Notes: generated by a model from the sequence alone, not told the origin. A stretch of 64,000 bases of DNA from Methylobacter sp. BlB1 (GCF_015476545.1 NZ_JADMKV010000010.1:1-64000); one strand, 5' to 3'; shown: positions 39,593 through 49,949, counted from the stretch's first letter. Numbers and translations: made by a program.

Positions 39593-41032
39593 CTAAACGT
39601 TGGTGCCGCCGACAGTCAGCCCGTCGATTTTCAGCGTAGGCTGGCCGACGCCGACCGGTACGCTCTGGCCGTCCTTGCCGCAGGTGCCGACGCCGCTGTC
39701 CAGCTCCAGATCGGTGCCCACCATCGATACCTTGGTCAGCACATCGGGGCCGTTGCCGATCAGGGTCGCGCCTTTAACTGCCTGCATGATTTTTCCATCT
39801 TCGATCAGATAGGCTTCGCTGGCTGAAAATACGAACTTGCCGGACGTGATGTCGACCTGGCCGCCGCCGAAATTCTTCGCGTAGAGGCCTTTTTTGACCG
39901 ATCGTATGATTTCTTCGGGATCATGGGGCCCTGGCAGCATGTAGGTATTGGTCATGCGCGGCATCGGCAGATTCGCGTAGGACTCGCGGCGGCCGTTGCC
40001 GGTTGGCTTGACGCCCATCAGGCGGGCGTTGAGCTTATCCTGCATATAGCCTCTCAGAATGCCGTTTTCAATCAATACGGTTTTTTCGGTCGGCGTACCT
40101 TCATCATCGATGCTCAATGAGCCGCGCCGGTTTGGCAGCGTACCGTCATCGACGACGGTGCATAAATCGGAGGCGACGCGCTGACCGACCCGGCCGCTGA
40201 ATGCGGATGTGCCTTTGCGATTGAAATCGCCTTCCAGGCCGTGCCCTATCGCTTCATGAAGCAGAATGCCTGGCCAGCCCGGCCCCAGCACGACGGTCAT
40301 GTTCCCGGCCGGCGCCTCGACCGCATCCAGATTGACCAGCGCTTGTCTGACCGCCTCTCTGCCGTATTCGAGCGCCTTGTCCTGGTCGATGAATCCGCTG
40401 TAATCGCTGCGCGCGCCACCGCCCATGCTGCCCTGTTCGCGGCGGCCGTTTGCCTGTACGATCACGGTGACATTCATGCGCACCAACGGCCGGACATCGG
40501 CCGCCAGCGAGCCGTCCTGATTGGCGACCAGAATACTGTCATGGACACCGACCAGGCTGACGATGACTTCTTCAATGCGGCTGTCCAGCTTGCGGGTTTC
40601 AATGTCGACTCTGCGTAGCAAATCGATCTTTTGCTGATCAGCCAGGGATTTTAACGGGTTCAGCGGCGCATAGTAGAGCGGCCATTCAGCCGCTTTCACG
40701 ATGCCGACTTTCGCTTCCTGCCCTTGCCGGACGATGGCTTTAACATTGTTAGCCGCCTCCAGCAGTACCGGCAGTTCAATCCGGTCACTGTAGGCAAAAC
40801 CGGTTTTCTCGCCGGATACGGCGCGCACGCCGGCGCCTTGCGCAATGTTATGGCTGCCTTCTTTGATGATGCCGCCTTCCATGATCCAGGATTCGAAATG
40901 GCTGGACTGAAAATAAATGTCCGCCGCATCAACCGGCGCGCTGAGCAGCTGGCTCATGATTTTTTCGATATCGCCATCCTGTATGCCGGCCGGCGTCAGA
41001 ATCGATTGTCGTGCAAGATTTAATAGTTCCAT
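39593..41032 (-). CDS. tldD: Metalloprotease TldD
   Basis: The zinc-bearing subunit of the TldD-TldE peptidase. The 479 residues contain the zinc motif [11 protein letters not shown] and the upstream barrel [18 protein letters not shown]; the C-terminal [20 protein letters not shown] is typical. It has been reported that tldD is needed for PQQ synthesis in Gluconobacter, which lacks pqqF. Here, too, no pqqF follows the pqq operon about 7 kb away. Downstream of the BamC-like gene on the same strand. Confidence 0.96.
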   Translation of the reverse strand: MELLNLARQSILTPAGIQDGDIEKIMSQLLSAPVDAADIYFQSSHFESWIMEGGIIKEGSHNIAQGAGVRAVSGEKTGFAYSDRIELPVLLEAANNVKAIVRQGQEAKVGIVKAAEWPLYYAPLNPLKSLADQQKIDLLRRVDIETRKLDSRIEEVIVSLVGVHDSILVANQDGSLAADVRPLVRMNVTVIVQANGRREQGSMGGGARSDYSGFIDQDKALEYGREAVRQALVNLDAVEAPAGNMTVVLGPGWPGILLHEAIGHGLEGDFNRKGTSAFSGRVGQRVASDLCTVVDDGTLPNRRGSLSIDDEGTPTEKTVLIENGILRGYMQDKLNARLMGVKPTGNGRRESYANLPMPRMTNTYMLPGPHDPEEIIRSVKKGLYAKNFGGGQVDITSGKFVFSASEAYLIEDGKIMQAVKGATLIGNGPDVLTKVSMVGTDLELDSGVGTCGKDGQSVPVGVGQPTLKIDGLTVGGTNV

Positions 41033-41079
41033 AGAAAAATTTAAATTAGTGTTAATTGCGCAACAGATAGTTCCGGGCG

Positions 41080-41685
41080 CTATTCTTTTATCAGATCATC
41101 GCGCAGGGTTTCATGCAATGACTTCAGCAGTCTCTCAGCACCATCGGCTGGTCTGTCCTCATCCGGTGCGCTGTCGGGTTTGGGTTTATCTACCGCTTCA
41201 GCACTTATTGCCGTTTCACCGTCCCTGTCTTCCAGCTTTAGCAGATAATCTTCTTTGGCATAATCGTCTTTGAAAAATGAGAAAGTGCTTTCAGGATCAT
41301 AATCGTCAGGATCAAAGGTGAGATAATAAGCCTTTAACTCCCGGTTACGGTCTGCAACTTCAATATCCTGTTGTTTTAAGGCTTGAGCAAGCGTGCTCCA
41401 GGCCACGTCGAAAGGCTGCTTGATGATCAACAACGGTGAATTGGAATCGGCCATATAGACTTTAGTTCCCAGGCCGGTTTTAGCTTCTCCTTCCGATTCA
41501 GCGCTATCAGGCTCTGCGCTGCTATCGGCTCCTTTTTGCTCCCCGGCAGGCCTGTTGCTGATCAGCGTCGGCGGTTTTTCAAGCATGGAAGTATCACGGT
41601 ATCGAACCTCTTCCGTCGTTCCGCAGGAAACCAAGGTTGCAGCCAGCAATACAGCAGGAATAAAGTTTTTGAAGATTATTTGCAT
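41080..41685 (-). CDS. BamC/NlpB-like lipoprotein
   Basis: A 201-residue lipoprotein (lipobox TLVSC, C21). After the unstructured N-terminal stretch with [13 protein letters not shown] (BamC-like lasso) comes one helix-grip domain: [22 protein letters not shown], then [19 protein letters not shown]. coli BamC has two such domains and is longer; only one is seen here. It might serve as an accessory of outer-membrane protein assembly. It sits between nit and tldD, where other gammaproteobacteria often have different genes. Confidence 0.7.
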   Translation of the reverse strand: MQIIFKNFIPAVLLAATLVSCGTTEEVRYRDTSMLEKPPTLISNRPAGEQKGADSSAEPDSAESEGEAKTGLGTKVYMADSNSPLLIIKQPFDVAWSTLAQALKQQDIEVADRNRELKAYYLTFDPDDYDPESTFSFFKDDYAKEDYLLKLEDRDGETAISAEAVDKPKPDSAPDEDRPADGAERLLKSLHETLRDDLIKE

Positions 41686-41697
41686 AAACGGGTATTT

Positions 41698-42510
41698 TTA
41701 AAAGAAACGACGATGACTCAGCGCCGGAAATGCACTGCGGACTCTTTCCAGGCGGCCCCGATCAATATCGGCGCAAACGAAACCGCCGCCGGTTTTATAG
41801 CAATCCAGCACAACGCCCCATGGGTCGATGATCATACTGTGCCCAAAGGTCTTGCGGCCATTCAGATGAAAACCGCCCTGATTCGGTGCGATGACATAAC
41901 ACAGGTTTTCTATCGCCCGCGCGCGCAGCAATATTTCCCAATGCGCAGCGCCTGTTTCGGCGGTAAACGCGGAGGGGATCACCAGTATTTCCATGCCTTG
42001 CTCAACCATCTTGCGGAAAAACTCAGGGAAGCGAAGATCATAACAGACCGCCACGCCGAGCTTGCCGAAAGGCGTATCGATAACCAAAGGCTCGGAGCCG
42101 CATTCAATGCTATCCGATTCGCGGTAAACCTCGCTCGTGCCCGGCACATTCACATCGAACAGGTGCACCTTGTCATAACGCGCCACTCGCTCGCCCTGAT
42201 CATTATAAATAAGGCAGGCTGCCCGCACTTTATTTTCATTGTCGGCAGCCAGTGGAATAGTGCCGCCGACTACCCATACTCCGTATTTTTTAGCGACCGA
42301 AGATAAAAAATTCTGGATAGGACCGGAACCGTCAGGTTCTTTCGCGTTGAGCTTATCTGATTCATGCTCCCCCATCAGGGCAAAATTTTCCGGCAGGACA
42401 ACGAGTTTTGCACCGGCTTTTGCCGCCTCGCCAATCAGCTTGTCGGCTTCCAGCAGATTAGCGCTGATACTGGGACTTGATGCCATTTGTATGGCCGCAC
42501 ATTTATTCAT
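41698..42510 (-). CDS. Carbon-nitrogen hydrolase (Nit1/omega-amidase-like)
   Basis: A 270-residue nitrilase-superfamily amidase. The catalytic triad is E41 (LPENFAL), K114 (YDKVHLFDV) and C156 (VAVCYDLRFPE). Relatives in this yhdP-tldD position resemble Nit1, which hydrolyses deaminated glutathione; that substrate is inferred from family, not shown here. It overlaps the yhdP end by 8 bases. Confidence 0.9.
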   Translation of the reverse strand: MNKCAAIQMASSPSISANLLEADKLIGEAAKAGAKLVVLPENFALMGEHESDKLNAKEPDGSGPIQNFLSSVAKKYGVWVVGGTIPLAADNENKVRAACLIYNDQGERVARYDKVHLFDVNVPGTSEVYRESDSIECGSEPLVIDTPFGKLGVAVCYDLRFPEFFRKMVEQGMEILVIPSAFTAETGAAHWEILLRARAIENLCYVIAPNQGGFHLNGRKTFGHSMIIDPWGVVLDCYKTGGGFVCADIDRGRLERVRSAFPALSHRRFF

Positions 42511-45500
42511 ATTGATTCTCTTTATTATTCTCGCGTTGCTCTAACCAGGGAAAGTCAGTAATGCCGTTCCAGGTTTTCTGCAACAGACCATCGTTTTCAT
42601 GCAGCGGAATAATCTCCGCATTTCTCCATTCGCCTTTCACGCGATACTGCGAACCGAAGAAGAAGCCTTCTTTATCTTCACCGGTCAGCGAGCGCGCGAC
42701 CAAGCCGGCTATTTTTCCCACAATTGTACCAGCAATAGGCACGGCCTCAGAACTTTTAGGCACTACATTAACATTCTGGTCAATGGTTCCATTGACTAGA
42801 TCCGTATCCCCGCGGATCGTGATCTTTGCCGGCACGGCATCGACAATCAGGTCATGCGTATTAGCCAAGCCGTCCAATAAATCAAAGTGACCTTTGATGC
42901 TGTTAAATGTCAGCCCTTCCTCATACACATCACTAAAATCAAGCTGTATGCGCTTGACCCATTGAGCCATAGCCAGCATGCCCAGCACGCGGCCGAATCC
43001 CGGCTCTATACTCAGAATTCGTCCGTTTTTTAAATTGACATCAACCTGTCCATTAAGGCCCGCCAACGAGAATTGAAACGGCGCGCCCTGCCAACGCAGG
43101 TCATAATGCATGACCCCGCTGGTTTCGGTCATGTCGTCCGTAACGCCGAGTCTGGCGAGCAGCCGGCCCCAGTGCGGTGTTTCCAGCCGTCCTATTATCT
43201 GCGACTCATGCTGTCTCCAGGTGCCAGACAAGGTCAATTTTTTATCCGCTCCTAGCAGTTCCACGCGCTTAAAACGGATGCCTTCCGGTATCCGCTCAGT
43301 CTCCAGCAGCAACTGCCCGAGATTGGTCGAATGCCACAGCGTTTCCCGGCTCGTGATATTCAATAAAGGTACTTGTTCAGACCGCACGGCTGCCCCCTCG
43401 AGCCTGAGCTGTCTCAAGGCCGAAATGTCCAGCACATCCATATTTAACTTAATACTGTCACCACCCTTTGGACTTACGGGAACCTGAAGGTTTCCTCTAG
43501 CGAATGAGCTGCTGATATCGCCGACCCAATAGTCGCCATTACGCTTTAGCGCCAGATCGAAAACACCCAGCTCGGTTTTTTTCCAGATGCCCCGATCGCT
43601 GTGAATTTTTATTTCCCTGATATCGCTCGTTGCACCGGCGTCATTCTCCTGGCCCTGAGCGGCTGCCGCCGATAGACTCAACCATTCCGGCAAGTCCAGC
43701 CGGTCTCTGTTGATTTCCAGTTCAAGTCCGGCTTCCCGAGGCAGAGTTGCCTCGCCGGCTCCGACCAGAACATGGCCAGAATGGATACGCTGCTGCTTCG
43801 CATTCAAGCTGATGGCCGCCTTCAATTTATTGTCGTAATTCAATTGTATCGGCAATAACGCTTCGTCCGTCAACTCAAACCTCAGCGATAGCGGCCTTTC
43901 CTGTCCGGCGCTTTTAGCCAAAGTATCAGGCAGATCCAGCGCTATCCCGGCCAATGTAGATTGAACCGTCAAGTCGGGCTTATTGTCGCCATAAGGCAAG
44001 CGCAGCTGCAGCTGATAATCGGTCTCCCCTTCGGCAATATCCCACCAGGGCATTTTGAATTGCGCTTGCAAATCATCCACGCCGGCATGTCCAGATACAT
44101 TGATCATAGTCTGGCTGTCATCGCTATTCATGTTAATCCGAATAGCATGGCCTAACGCAGCCGCGTGGACCGTATCGCTATAAAGCCCTTGTTCATTGAA
44201 TTTCAGAGCGCCGGAAATGCCTTTTACCGGCAGATCCAGCGAATTTACGGTCAGCTGGGCATTGTTCAGCTGCGCCGTTCCGTCGACTTTGGCATCAACT
44301 GTGTCAATCAAAGGAATCTGCAAATCCAGCGCCACCTCGGTATTTCCGGCCGGCGTAATGACATCCTGCAAGGCATCGAACGTCGAATGCAACGGCGTCT
44401 GTTGCATAAAGCCCAGGATTTGGCCGATTTCACCGGCCACTTGCCCCTTGATCTGTAAATAATCGCTTTCCTGCATCGATGTAATTGCCACTTGCGCCTG
44501 TTTAATCGAGGCTTTATCGCTTCGTCCTTGCTTCACGTCGACAAGCAGGCCGTCTTTCAGAAACAACACGTCCGCTGCCATGTCGGTTATGTGCGGCCAT
44601 TCCGGATGATAAGCCAGTTCCGCCTGCTCAGCCTCAAACAGGGTTTCAAAGACGCCGTTGCCGTCTTTGAACGGGAAATCGCCGGGGTTTCCGTAAAACA
44701 ACATGCCGCCTTTTTTTATGCGGCCGCCGATAAAGGCATGATCCAGCCAGTCAACGACCGACTTTCCCATAATACCTACCGGCAGATAATGTTTGGCCTG
44801 ACTGATGTCATGCCCGAGAAATGCACTCTGCAGATCCATGAAAACCTGTCCATCGGCTTTGGGAATGGCTATGCGCAATCGATTCTCGCTCTGAAAATCA
44901 GCATTATCAAGCCGGATCATCGAACTGGTCAGAATCCAGTCGGATTCTGTTTGCCGCCAATTTATAACCCCGTTTAGACTGTCGATAGACAGCGCGTTGC
45001 GGAACAGCTCCGGTGATGTCAGCAGCGCCCGCTCAGTCATCAAGCGCACAATGCCGCCTTGCTCGGTGCCTCTTATGTGGCCGGCCAGATTCTCCAGCCC
45101 CGGAATCGATGGTTGCGGGGCCATGCTTATGCCGGCAAAGCGGCCGTTAATGGCAAAATGACCCGCCTGCAGATCGGCAAACGCGGAAAAGTTCTCGAGC
45201 AAGCCTCTTAGCCGGGCTTGCGCCAGCGCCTTTGACTGCTGATCCGATAAAGGCGCAAAAAAGCCGAGAACGCCGGACGCTTCGTGCAAATCCAGCTGTT
45301 CGACAAACACGGCAAGTTTTCGCGATAAGTTGTCCTCAGTAAAATCACCCGATACGCTGAAGTCGGCGGCCGGCCACTTTTTGCTGGCGCCATTAGGGGC
45401 ATCGACTGTTTCCAGCCAGAAATCCTTGACATCAAGACGCCACTGATTGTCTTTGGCCTGCCATTGAAACCGGGTCCTCAGCCTATCGACAGGAAAGGCG

Positions 45501-46366
45501 CCCTTGCCTTTGCGGGCAAGCTTCGCTCGTTGAATTTGCGCCTCGCCGATAACCGATACAGGCTGGGAGTTTTGCCATTTCGCCCAGGCCTTAAAATCGG
45601 CAATGCCGGAATCGATCTGCATATCCAACGGCAGGCCGAATTTATCCCATTCGGCCAGTTTTATCCGGCTGCCTTCAATAAAAGCTGTGCCATGAAGATT
45701 GGTAGATTCAAAAACGTTACTTTCCAAATCCATCGACACTTTCAACGCATCGCCATACTGCGGCGGCAGCTTCATAAGCATATTAATGCGATGATGTTTG
45801 GCATCGGCAGCATTGATGATCGCCAGATCCACGTCATTAAATATCAGAGGCTGGCTGTGATTTCTTTCATCCTGCCAGCTGATTTCGCTGCGTAAAACCT
45901 CGTATTTGCCGCCCTCCATCAGCCATAACGGCTGCCCGTCGCTGGCTTTCAGTCCGACAATGGCAAAACTCCCGTCAGGTTTACGTATAACGGTCAGCTT
46001 GGCGCCGACCAGCGTGACCCATGAAGAAGACAGCAATTGCCTGTTAATCAGCATATCGAGCAAATTGATGCCCAGGCGTATTTCTTTAAACTGGATGGGC
46101 GGTTTCTTATGCGTGCCCGGCGACAGAATAGTGATATCTTCGAGCAGCAATTCAGGGCTGAATCCGCGCATCTTTGCACCTAATCGGCCTATTTCGACCG
46201 GCGCACCGACGAGCTCTTCGATATTGCTTGCCAGATTGGATTTATAACTCTCGATCCCGGACAATAATAAACGCACGCCGCTCAAACTTACGGCTATAGC
46301 GATCAAGGACCAGAAAATAAGATGCCGCGTTGCCCGCGTAAGATGATAAATTACAAAAACAGGCAC
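42503..46366 (-). CDS. yhdP: YhdP family AsmA-like phospholipid-transport protein
   Basis: A very large (1287-residue) envelope protein with an N-terminal inner-membrane helix (about residues 14-36) and a periplasmic repeated beta-groove, the shape of TamB/YdbH/YhdP proteins that carry phospholipids to the outer membrane. The opening PVEIGRLGAKMRGFSPELLLED and the C-terminal DUF3971/AsmA portion (RVLGMLAMAQWVKRIQLDFSD; VARSLTGEDK) are typical. It lies between rng and nit on the minus strand, as in Pseudomonas and E. coli. Confidence 0.92.
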   Translation of the reverse strand: MPVFVIYHLTRATRHLIFWSLIAIAVSLSGVRLLLSGIESYKSNLASNIEELVGAPVEIGRLGAKMRGFSPELLLEDITILSPGTHKKPPIQFKEIRLGINLLDMLINRQLLSSSWVTLVGAKLTVIRKPDGSFAIVGLKASDGQPLWLMEGGKYEVLRSEISWQDERNHSQPLIFNDVDLAIINAADAKHHRINMLMKLPPQYGDALKVSMDLESNVFESTNLHGTAFIEGSRIKLAEWDKFGLPLDMQIDSGIADFKAWAKWQNSQPVSVIGEAQIQRAKLARKGKGAFPVDRLRTRFQWQAKDNQWRLDVKDFWLETVDAPNGASKKWPAADFSVSGDFTEDNLSRKLAVFVEQLDLHEASGVLGFFAPLSDQQSKALAQARLRGLLENFSAFADLQAGHFAINGRFAGISMAPQPSIPGLENLAGHIRGTEQGGIVRLMTERALLTSPELFRNALSIDSLNGVINWRQTESDWILTSSMIRLDNADFQSENRLRIAIPKADGQVFMDLQSAFLGHDISQAKHYLPVGIMGKSVVDWLDHAFIGGRIKKGGMLFYGNPGDFPFKDGNGVFETLFEAEQAELAYHPEWPHITDMAADVLFLKDGLLVDVKQGRSDKASIKQAQVAITSMQESDYLQIKGQVAGEIGQILGFMQQTPLHSTFDALQDVITPAGNTEVALDLQIPLIDTVDAKVDGTAQLNNAQLTVNSLDLPVKGISGALKFNEQGLYSDTVHAAALGHAIRINMNSDDSQTMINVSGHAGVDDLQAQFKMPWWDIAEGETDYQLQLRLPYGDNKPDLTVQSTLAGIALDLPDTLAKSAGQERPLSLRFELTDEALLPIQLNYDNKLKAAISLNAKQQRIHSGHVLVGAGEATLPREAGLELEINRDRLDLPEWLSLSAAAAQGQENDAGATSDIREIKIHSDRGIWKKTELGVFDLALKRNGDYWVGDISSSFARGNLQVPVSPKGGDSIKLNMDVLDISALRQLRLEGAAVRSEQVPLLNITSRETLWHSTNLGQLLLETERIPEGIRFKRVELLGADKKLTLSGTWRQHESQIIGRLETPHWGRLLARLGVTDDMTETSGVMHYDLRWQGAPFQFSLAGLNGQVDVNLKNGRILSIEPGFGRVLGMLAMAQWVKRIQLDFSDVYEEGLTFNSIKGHFDLLDGLANTHDLIVDAVPAKITIRGDTDLVNGTIDQNVNVVPKSSEAVPIAGTIVGKIAGLVARSLTGEDKEGFFFGSQYRVKGEWRNAEIIPLHENDGLLQKTWNGITDFPWLEQRENNKENQYE

Positions 46367-46455
46367 AATGTTGAAAGTTCTGCTGTTGATATGCTGCGCT
46401 TTATAAAAGCGGTGTTAGTCTTTTTGGGGTGAATGAAACCGGCCTATGGTCTATT

Positions 46456-47910
46456 TTAAAGCAACACCACATCATACTGCTCCTGATTGTATTCTGCTTC
46501 CGCTCGGAATTTGATCTGCACGCCCAGGAACGCCTCCAGTTCGGCCAGCATATCGGCTTCTTCATCGAGCAGCATTTCCACGACTTCATTGGAAGCCAGC
46601 ACCAGCAACTGCTGGACTTTATATTGTCTGACCTCTCGGATGATTTCCCGGAATATTTCCAGGCACATGGATTCGGCCGTTTTCAGAACGCCGCGTCCGC
46701 CGCAGGCCTTGCAGGGCTCGCAGAGCACATGCTCGAGGCTTTCGCGGGTTCTTTTGCGCGTCATTTCCACGAGCCCCAGCACCGACACTTCGGTGATTTT
46801 GGTCTTGGCATGATCTTTTTCCAGATGGCGCTCGAGTGCCTGCAAAACCTGCTTCTTATGATCTTCGCTTTGCATATCGATAAAATCGATAATGATGATG
46901 CCGCCCAGATTCCTCAGCCTGAGCTGACGCGAAATCGTCTGAGCCGCTTCCAGATTGGTCTTAAAAATGGTCTCTTCCAGATTGCGGCCGCCGACATAAC
47001 CGCCGGTATTGACATCGACCGTCGTCATCGCTTCAGTCTGGTCGAACACCAGATGCCCTCCCGATTTCAATTTGACTTTGCGCTCCAGCGCCTTTTGAAT
47101 TTCGTCCTCGACACTGTAAATATCGAAAACCGGGCATTCGCCGGTGTAATGCTCGATGACCGGCACCATTTCCGGCACGAACACTTCAGCGAATTCGAGC
47201 AAGCGATGGTAGGTTTCTTTGGAATCCACGCGGACCCGCTCAATGCCTTCTTTGTATAAATCTCTCAAAGTCCTGACGCTGAGCGGCAAATCCTTGTGAA
47301 TGAACTGTTTGGGCTTGGCCGTGGCGATTTTGGCCAAAATCGATTCCCATAATTTCAGCAAAAACGTCATGTCGGAAAACAATATAGCTTCTTCCACGCA
47401 CTCCGCCGCTGTTCTGGCGATAAAACCGCCGCAGTCGTGCTCCCGCCGAAAGGAATCAATGCACGCGCGCAGCCGAGCCCGTTCGGCTTCGCACTCAATG
47501 CGCTGAGATACGCCGGAATTGTTGGCATAAGGCATGTATACCTGATAGCGCGAAGGAATTGATATCTCCGTCGTCAAGCGCGCGCCTTTGGTGCCGATGG
47601 GATCTTTGACGACCTGTACGACGATGTGCTGACCTTCGTGCAGATAATGCTCGATATTTTCCGAACGTTTTTTTTCCAGTTCCCTGCTGCACAAATCGGA
47701 GATATGCAGAAATGCGGCCCGAGGCAGGCCGATATCGACAAACGCCGCCTGCATGCCGGGCAGCACCCGGCACACTTCGCCTTTATAAATATTGCCGACC
47801 AAGCCTATCTGCCGGCTTCTTTCAATGATCAGTTCCTGCAAAACGCCATTTTCGATGACGGCAACGCGAGTCTCGGGCGGGGTAACATTGATTAAAATTT
47901 CTTCGCTCAT
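46456..47910 (-). CDS. rng: Ribonuclease G
   Basis: Single-strand endoribonuclease that matures the 5' end of 16S rRNA and decays some mRNAs. The 484 residues begin EEILINVTPPETRVAVIENG, then the S1 domain (GNIYKGEVCRVLPGMQAAFVDIG). The DNase I-like catalytic site is in TTVDVNTGGYVG and IIIDFIDMQ. The zinc link CEPCKACGGRG follows, without the long RNase E tail. Its ATG overlaps the maf stop by 4 bases. Confidence 0.96.
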   Translation of the reverse strand: MSEEILINVTPPETRVAVIENGVLQELIIERSRQIGLVGNIYKGEVCRVLPGMQAAFVDIGLPRAAFLHISDLCSRELEKKRSENIEHYLHEGQHIVVQVVKDPIGTKGARLTTEISIPSRYQVYMPYANNSGVSQRIECEAERARLRACIDSFRREHDCGGFIARTAAECVEEAILFSDMTFLLKLWESILAKIATAKPKQFIHKDLPLSVRTLRDLYKEGIERVRVDSKETYHRLLEFAEVFVPEMVPVIEHYTGECPVFDIYSVEDEIQKALERKVKLKSGGHLVFDQTEAMTTVDVNTGGYVGGRNLEETIFKTNLEAAQTISRQLRLRNLGGIIIIDFIDMQSEDHKKQVLQALERHLEKDHAKTKITEVSVLGLVEMTRKRTRESLEHVLCEPCKACGGRGVLKTAESMCLEIFREIIREVRQYKVQQLLVLASNEVVEMLLDEEADMLAELEAFLGVQIKFRAEAEYNQEQYDVVLL

Positions 47911-48482
47911 TTAAATAACTCTATTCCTTGTTTAGCTAATAGTTCGGCAGTTTCAAATAAAGGCAAGCCGACCACGCCGGAAAAACTTCCCTTTATGGAC
48001 GCCACAAATATTCCTCCCATCCCTTGAATGGCATAGCTTCCGGCTTTATCGGCCGGCTCGCCGCTATGCCAATAGGCCAGCATTTCCTGCTCCGTTAGCG
48101 GTCTGAAAGTGACGTCAGTAATGCTGACAGCCTGCCAGTGTTCGCGCCCTCTGAGCGAAATTGCGCTATAGACTTGATGGGTTCTGCCCGACAACTGCGT
48201 CAACATGGCGATCGCATCCTGCTGATTTTTAGGTTTTCCCATAATCAAATCATCCAACACCACAGCCGTATCGGCCGCCAGAACCGGCACGCTGACTCCC
48301 ACTTGCGCGGCACAGGCAGCCGATTTTTCCGCCGCCACGCGCTTTACATAATCCAGCGGCGACTCATTAATGTGTGGCGTCTCGTCAAGGTCGATCGGAT
48401 TAACCGCATAAGTGACCTTGATTTGATCCAGCAGTTCCTTTCGGCGGGGCGAAGCGGAAGCAAGAATAAGCTGTACAGTCAT
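47907..48482 (-). CDS. maf: Maf family nucleotide pyrophosphatase
   Basis: Hydrolyses non-canonical or dTTP/UTP nucleotides. The 191 residues open with LILASASPRRKELLDQI and contain ADTAVVLDDLIMGKPKN and the GGIFVASIKGSFSGVVGLPL loop. The arrangement with rng matches YhdE (dTTP/UTP pyrophosphatase). It is coupled to both neighbours by 1-4 base overlaps. Confidence 0.94.
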   Translation of the reverse strand: MTVQLILASASPRRKELLDQIKVTYAVNPIDLDETPHINESPLDYVKRVAAEKSAACAAQVGVSVPVLAADTAVVLDDLIMGKPKNQQDAIAMLTQLSGRTHQVYSAISLRGREHWQAVSITDVTFRPLTEQEMLAYWHSGEPADKAGSYAIQGMGGIFVASIKGSFSGVVGLPLFETAELLAKQGIELFK

Positions 48483-48949
48483 TATCGATGATAGGGGTGA
48501 TTGTGAAGAATGCTCCAGGCACGATAAATCTGCTCGGCCACGATAATCCGCACCAGGGGATGAGGAAATGTCAGCTTTGAAAGACTCCAGGATTCCCTGG
48601 CCATTTGCTTGGCCGCATCGGCCAGACCTTCCGGTCCGCCGACCAGCAAGGCGATGTTCTGCCCGCCTTCCAGCCAGCGCTTCATGGCCTGTGCCAGTTC
48701 GGGAGTCGTCCAGGGCTTGCCGGGAATATCCAGGGTCACAATATGCGCCCCTTGAGGGATGGCCGCCAGCATGCGTTCACCTTCTTCCTTGACGATTCTG
48801 GCCACGTCGCTGTTCTTCCCTCGTTTACCCGGCGCTATCTCTTTAAGCACAAGCTCACATTCACGCGGCAGGCGCTTGGCATACTCATCATATCCCTGCT
48901 GCACCCAGCCGGGCATACGGTTTCCTACTGAAATCAGATTTATTTGCAT
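48482..48949 (-). CDS. rlmH: 23S rRNA pseudouridine-1915 N3-methyltransferase
   Basis: A SPOUT-class methyltransferase acting on assembled ribosomes. The start at 48949 ([16 protein letters not shown]) gives 155 residues, exactly the E. coli length; the frame extends to 49012 but that part has no family match. The knot motif [16 protein letters not shown] and the C-terminal [19 protein letters not shown] are present. It usually follows rsfS, which is not found here. First gene of rlmH-maf-rng. Confidence 0.95.
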   Translation of the reverse strand: MQINLISVGNRMPGWVQQGYDEYAKRLPRECELVLKEIAPGKRGKNSDVARIVKEEGERMLAAIPQGAHIVTLDIPGKPWTTPELAQAMKRWLEGGQNIALLVGGPEGLADAAKQMARESWSLSKLTFPHPLVRIIVAEQIYRAWSILHNHPYHR

Positions 48950-49534
48950 GCTGTGCAGAATATAGAGATCACGGTTTTGATGCAATGCAGCCTGATGGAC
49001 AAAATCAGCCATTCAATAAAAATACTGGTCGATCATCAGGCGCATACTGGCGAAAAATGATACGGCCTGAAGCTTAACCATTCAGTCGTATCAACTGTTA
49101 GCGAAAATACTATAGTGTAGCCTTTATGGCTCCGTTTTTGCTTAATTTTTTTAACTGATGATGCACAGTTGTAGAGGCGATTTAATCGCCTTGGGCGAAT
49201 GAATTCGCCCCTACAGGTCATTCTACAAGTCGGGAAGTATTTCCAACCGAATCCTTAGCAAGTTCTCTTCCGGTGTTTTCTTACGGCATAAGAACGGACG
49301 TCGACAGTTTTATTCACGGTATCAAAAAAACTGGCGACCACGACTAAAAACAGCGGAATAGCCGCATTCCCAATAATGGGACACCGAAGCAATTTCGGCC
49401 AATATGATTTGAAGAATATAACCTGCTCTCCATTCGACGGCAGGCAGGCTTCAGATGAAAAGCGCTCAGACTCTGAGCCGAATAAGAATAAAAAAATCTA
49501 GCTGATTTGCTATACGATGCTAAACATCAAGAAC
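48950..49534. other. 585-base non-coding gap between panD and rlmH
   Basis: The gap holds a double-hairpin repeat (49171-49214) and, on the minus strand, an open frame of about 80 codons at 49255-49497 with no canonical start until a TTG at 49392. That frame encodes a basic C terminus and a hydrophobic IIGNAAIPLFLVVVASFF segment, so it may be the decayed end of a membrane protein gene. I do not recognise it. Confidence 0.35.
49171..49214. repeat. Double-hairpin palindromic repeat
   Basis: GTAG (49171-49174) and CTAC (49211-49214) flank two hairpins: GGCGA/TCGCC (49176-49190) and GGGCGAAT/ATTCGCCC (49193-49210). This compact layout resembles small non-autonomous palindromic elements spread in many bacterial chromosomes. 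Confidence 0.65.
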
Positions 49535-49915
49535 TCAAGCGGCCTGAACGGGAATGGCATGAGAAGAACGCAGAACTTCGTTCTTTTCATTGAAATAGAC
49601 CAGCGTAGGTTTGTAATTTGCCAGCTCTTTTTGATCCAAAATAGCATAAGCGCAAACAATAATCAGATCGCCAGGGCAGGCCATTCGAGCCGCCGCCCCA
49701 TTAACGGAAAACAATCCGGAACCTTCTTCCGCGCGAATGGCATAGGTAGTAAAACGGGCACCGTTATTAATATTGTAAATCTGTATCTGCTCGTATTCCC
49801 GAATGCCTGCGAGATCAAGAATATTGCCATCGATTGCACAGGAACCTTCATAACCCAATTCCGAATGGGTTACCGTCGCTCTGTGTAATTTCGCTTTAAG
49901 CATTGTAAGTTGCAT
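49535..49915 (-). CDS. panD: Aspartate 1-decarboxylase
   Basis: Makes beta-alanine for pantothenate. The proenzyme cleaves itself at Gly24-Ser25 in GYEGSCAID to form the pyruvoyl group. Using the ATG at 49915 gives 126 residues with the cleavage site at 24/25, the same as in E. coli; the second ATG at 49903 would lack four residues. Neither has a strong ribosome site. Its promoter overlaps a palindrome upstream. Confidence 0.95.
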   Translation of the reverse strand: MQLTMLKAKLHRATVTHSELGYEGSCAIDGNILDLAGIREYEQIQIYNINNGARFTTYAIRAEEGSGLFSVNGAAARMACPGDLIIVCAYAILDQKELANYKPTLVYFNEKNEVLRSSHAIPVQAA

Positions 49916-49949
49916 ATTAAAAACAATGTAAATATTTTTAAGAACTACT

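Noticed and set aside
41536-42306. Plus-strand open frame of 256 codons over nit and the BamC-like gene
   Set aside because: It lies antisense to a nitrilase with a complete catalytic triad and spans two genes.
46429-47259. Plus-strand open frame of 276 codons over rng
   Set aside because: It is antisense to well-conserved RNase G motifs; histidine/phenylalanine-rich nonsense composition.
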